64,000 nucleotides of DNA from Pollutimonas thiosulfatoxidans (GTDB lineage Bacteria > Pseudomonadota > Gammaproteobacteria > Burkholderiales > Burkholderiaceae_B). Position 1 is the first letter of the stretch. Each line of letters opens with the position of its first letter. Below the pieces are notes generated by a model that saw nothing but the letters and a program-made list of their open reading frames with translations, was not told the origin of the DNA and made no database searches. The stretch is taken from positions 682,001-746,000 of the forward strand of contig NZ_CP022987.1 in assembly GCF_004022565.1 (NCBI RefSeq), written 5' to 3'. Made by a program: the position numbers and the translations under genes. Positions 62,304-64,000 of this stretch are shown here, in pieces.

Positions 62304-63560
62304 ATGAAAAAATTTATCAATGCGAACATCTATCGGAATACCGAGGCAAGTGAGATCCTTGTTGAGAACGGGGCCATTCGTGCAATAGGTCGAGGCCTGC
62401 CCAAGGCGGACGAGGAAATCGACTTGAAGGGACGCCTGGTAGTGCCGCCCTATGTGGATGCCCACCTTCATCTGGACTATGTCTACACCGGTCGTAATGA
62501 AGGGGCGGAGAACGACACCGGCACCTTGTTCGAGGGGATCGCCCGTTGGCACGATGTGAAGAAGCACCAAACTTTCGAAGATGCCAAAGCGCGCGCGTTA
62601 AAGGGGATCGAAGAAGAGGTTTCCAAGGGGGTCCAATTCATACGCACCCACATCGACGTGGACGATCCGAAGCTTACAGGTCTGAAGGCCATGCTGGAGT
62701 TGCGCGAGCAGCTGAAGGACAAGGTCACCATCCAGATCGTTGCTTTCCCACAGGAAGGCATGTACGCCTATAAGGGCGGTGACGAGATGGTGGAAGAGGC
62801 ATTGAAGATGGGTGCCGACTGCGTGGGCAGTATCCCGCATTTCGAGTGGGCTCGCGAGATCGGCGAAAAATCCATCCACAAAACTGTGGAGCTGGCCATC
62901 AAGTACGACAAGCTCATTGATGTGCATTGCGACGAAACCGATGATGTCATGAGCCGTTTTGTCGAGCTGCTGAACGCGCTGGCCATGTCTGAAGGGATAG
63001 GCTCCCGCACCGCTGCCAGCCATACTTGCTCCTTCGGCTCAGCCGATAATGCCTATGCTTTCCGCATGATGGGCTTGTTTCAAAAATCGGGCCTGAACTT
63101 CATTTCATTGCCCACCGAGAACGCTTACCTGCAAGGCCGACAGGACAGCTATCCGAAGCGCCGCGGTCTGACTCGCGTAAAGGAACTGTGGGAGAGCGGT
63201 GTGAACGTATGCTTCGGCCAGGATTCGATTAACGATCCCTGGTACCCGGCGGGCAATGGCAACCTTATGAATATTCTCGATAACGGCATCCATCTGGCTC
63301 AGACCATGTCGTTCCAGCAACTGGACACTTGCATCGATTTAATCACCTACAACGGCGCCAAAACCTTGAACATCGAAGAGCAATACGGCCTGGAAGTGGG
63401 CAAGCCAGCCAACTTCCTGGTGCTGGACGCGGACAGCCCGTTCGAGGCGGTGCGCCAGCGAGCCGATGTGCTGGCGTCCATACGCAACGGCGAGTACTTG
63501 TTCAAGAAGCCCGACCCGAGCTATGACATAGCACTGGATTTGCTGCGCCCAACCAGATAG
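62304..63560 (+). CDS. codA: CodA-type amidohydrolase (cytosine deaminase-like)
   Basis: A 418-residue metal-dependent hydrolase of the amidohydrolase superfamily. Metal site PPYVDAHLHLDYV (HxH), IDVHCDETDD with the conserved His and Glu, ASHTCSFGSA, and the metal-Asp loop CFGQDSINDPWYPAGNGN. The ends agree with CodA/isocytosine-type deaminases. E. coli CodA is 427 residues. AAGGA lies 7 bases before ATG 62304; ATG 62298 is the alternative. It follows the MFS gene. Exact substrate (cytosine, isocytosine or other) unproven. Confidence 0.88.
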   Translation: MKKFINANIYRNTEASEILVENGAIRAIGRGLPKADEEIDLKGRLVVPPYVDAHLHLDYVYTGRNEGAENDTGTLFEGIARWHDVKKHQTFEDAKARALKGIEEEVSKGVQFIRTHIDVDDPKLTGLKAMLELREQLKDKVTIQIVAFPQEGMYAYKGGDEMVEEALKMGADCVGSIPHFEWAREIGEKSIHKTVELAIKYDKLIDVHCDETDDVMSRFVELLNALAMSEGIGSRTAASHTCSFGSADNAYAFRMMGLFQKSGLNFISLPTENAYLQGRQDSYPKRRGLTRVKELWESGVNVCFGQDSINDPWYPAGNGNLMNILDNGIHLAQTMSFQQLDTCIDLITYNGAKTLNIEEQYGLEVGKPANFLVLDADSPFEAVRQRADVLASIRNGEYLFKKPDPSYDIALDLLRPTR

Positions 63561-63859
63561 TCATGCGGGGCGCGAATTACTGGCCGCCTGATGCCCCTGT
63601 CGCCCCCGGTGCGCCAGGGGCATCTTTAGGTTAGCGAGCTATTTTCATATAAGAATCCTTTTTTTACCTGCAAAAGAATAACGGGCGGAAGGAGGCGCTA
63701 CAACGATCGCAACGAGGACTTCGTTAAGGGAATGTACTAGGTCATCGGTTTATTGATTGACGCAGCCGAGTGGCAACCTATAGTATTTACTGAATCAATG
63801 AAATTACTTTTTACCCATGAATTCCCTGGGCATAAGAGTAAACCGTGCTTGAGGACACT
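63561..63859. promoter_or_regulatory. intergenic region with terminator-like hairpin
   Basis: A 299-base gap. A 10-bp stem (63590-63599 with 63615-63624) followed by TTT may terminate the codA transcript. The remainder is AT-rich and is assumed to hold the promoter of the dehydratase gene. No other feature was recognised. Confidence 0.5.
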
Positions 63860-64000
63860 ATGGACAGCAACACATCAAAGCCCATGCGCTTTCGGTCCCG
63901 CGACTGGTTCGACAACCCAGATCACCTCGACATGACCGCGCTTTATCTTGAGCGCTTCATGAACTACGGCACCACCCCAGAAGAACTGCGCTCTGGCAAG
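63860..64000 (+). CDS. IlvD/Edd-family dehydratase (start only, cut by window edge)
   Basis: Forty-seven codons from ATG 63860, MDSNTSKP then MRFRSRDWFDNPDHLDMTALYLERFMNYG, to the window end. This opening matches the IlvD/Edd Fe-S dehydratases, in particular the L-arabonate/sugar-acid and dihydroxyacid branch (RSRDWFDNP followed by YLERFMNYG and T-P-E-ELRSGK). It is a different branch from typical IlvD. Substrate cannot be judged from the fragment. Confidence 0.8.
   Translation, partial: MDSNTSKPMRFRSRDWFDNPDHLDMTALYLERFMNYGTTPEELRSGK

Overview
The window is a roughly 60% GC chromosomal segment with short gaps, many 4-base ATGA gene overlaps and CCA-encoding tRNAs. Gene content (RNase R followed by rlmB, a TonB/ExbB/ExbD cluster, a fused-AB Mrp antiporter, a full urt-ure cluster, PiuC with a TonB-dependent receptor, a SpeD-SpeE fusion) fits a betaproteobacterium, most likely Alcaligenaceae (Bordetella/Pusillimonas-like). 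That placement is inference from gene content only.

Layout. 1-2.3 kb: truncated cytochrome oxidase subunit II, two small membrane proteins and a hemerythrin-like protein. 2.3-4.3 kb: an AT-richer leader with repeated GACAA words and a solitary AbiEi-like/Fic fusion next to tRNA-Met. 4.5-7.3 kb: a glutamate-synthase-like FMN protein, then a guanidine-II (mini-ykkC) riboswitch in front of an SMR exporter and a GNAT gene, then tRNA-Leu. 7.4-12.9 kb: rnr, rlmB, a PLP sulfur-amino-acid enzyme, HU and tRNA-Val. 13-19 kb: tonB-exbB-exbD, a two-component system and kup. 19-26 kb: a secreted Pro-rich protein and the six-gene Mrp operon. 26-31.4 kb: DUF454, an MFS transporter, and a DinG-like helicase coupled to a FAN1-type nuclease. 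31.6-38.3 kb: CsbD, DUF1328, a FlhE-like protein, an alpha-hydroxy-acid oxidase, piuC, a siderophore receptor and SpeD-SpeE.

38.4-44.1 kb is the most interesting part. Two TPP riboswitches stand back to back. One precedes a sodium:solute symporter; the other precedes an SDR plus a luciferase-like (NtaA-type) flavin monooxygenase. Converging on these are a PHBH-type FAD monooxygenase and a fungal-type cytosine-deaminase-like protein. This looks like an undescribed thiamine or pyrimidine-moiety uptake and modification module.

44.7-56 kb: urtABCDE-ureDAJBCEFG, all on the minus strand, for urea import and hydrolysis; urtC carries a one-base frameshift. 56-64 kb: an entericidin lipoprotein, MFS transporters, a VapBC pair with a palindromic operator, an AraC regulator divergent from a TTC38-like protein, a CodA-type cytosine deaminase with its own MFS transporter, and the start of an IlvD/Edd dehydratase cut by the window end.

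Two frame disruptions are visible: urtC, and a small membrane-protein gene at about 44.3 kb. Raw-read checking would separate real lesions from assembly errors. All functional calls rest on reading motifs by eye; no database search was run.
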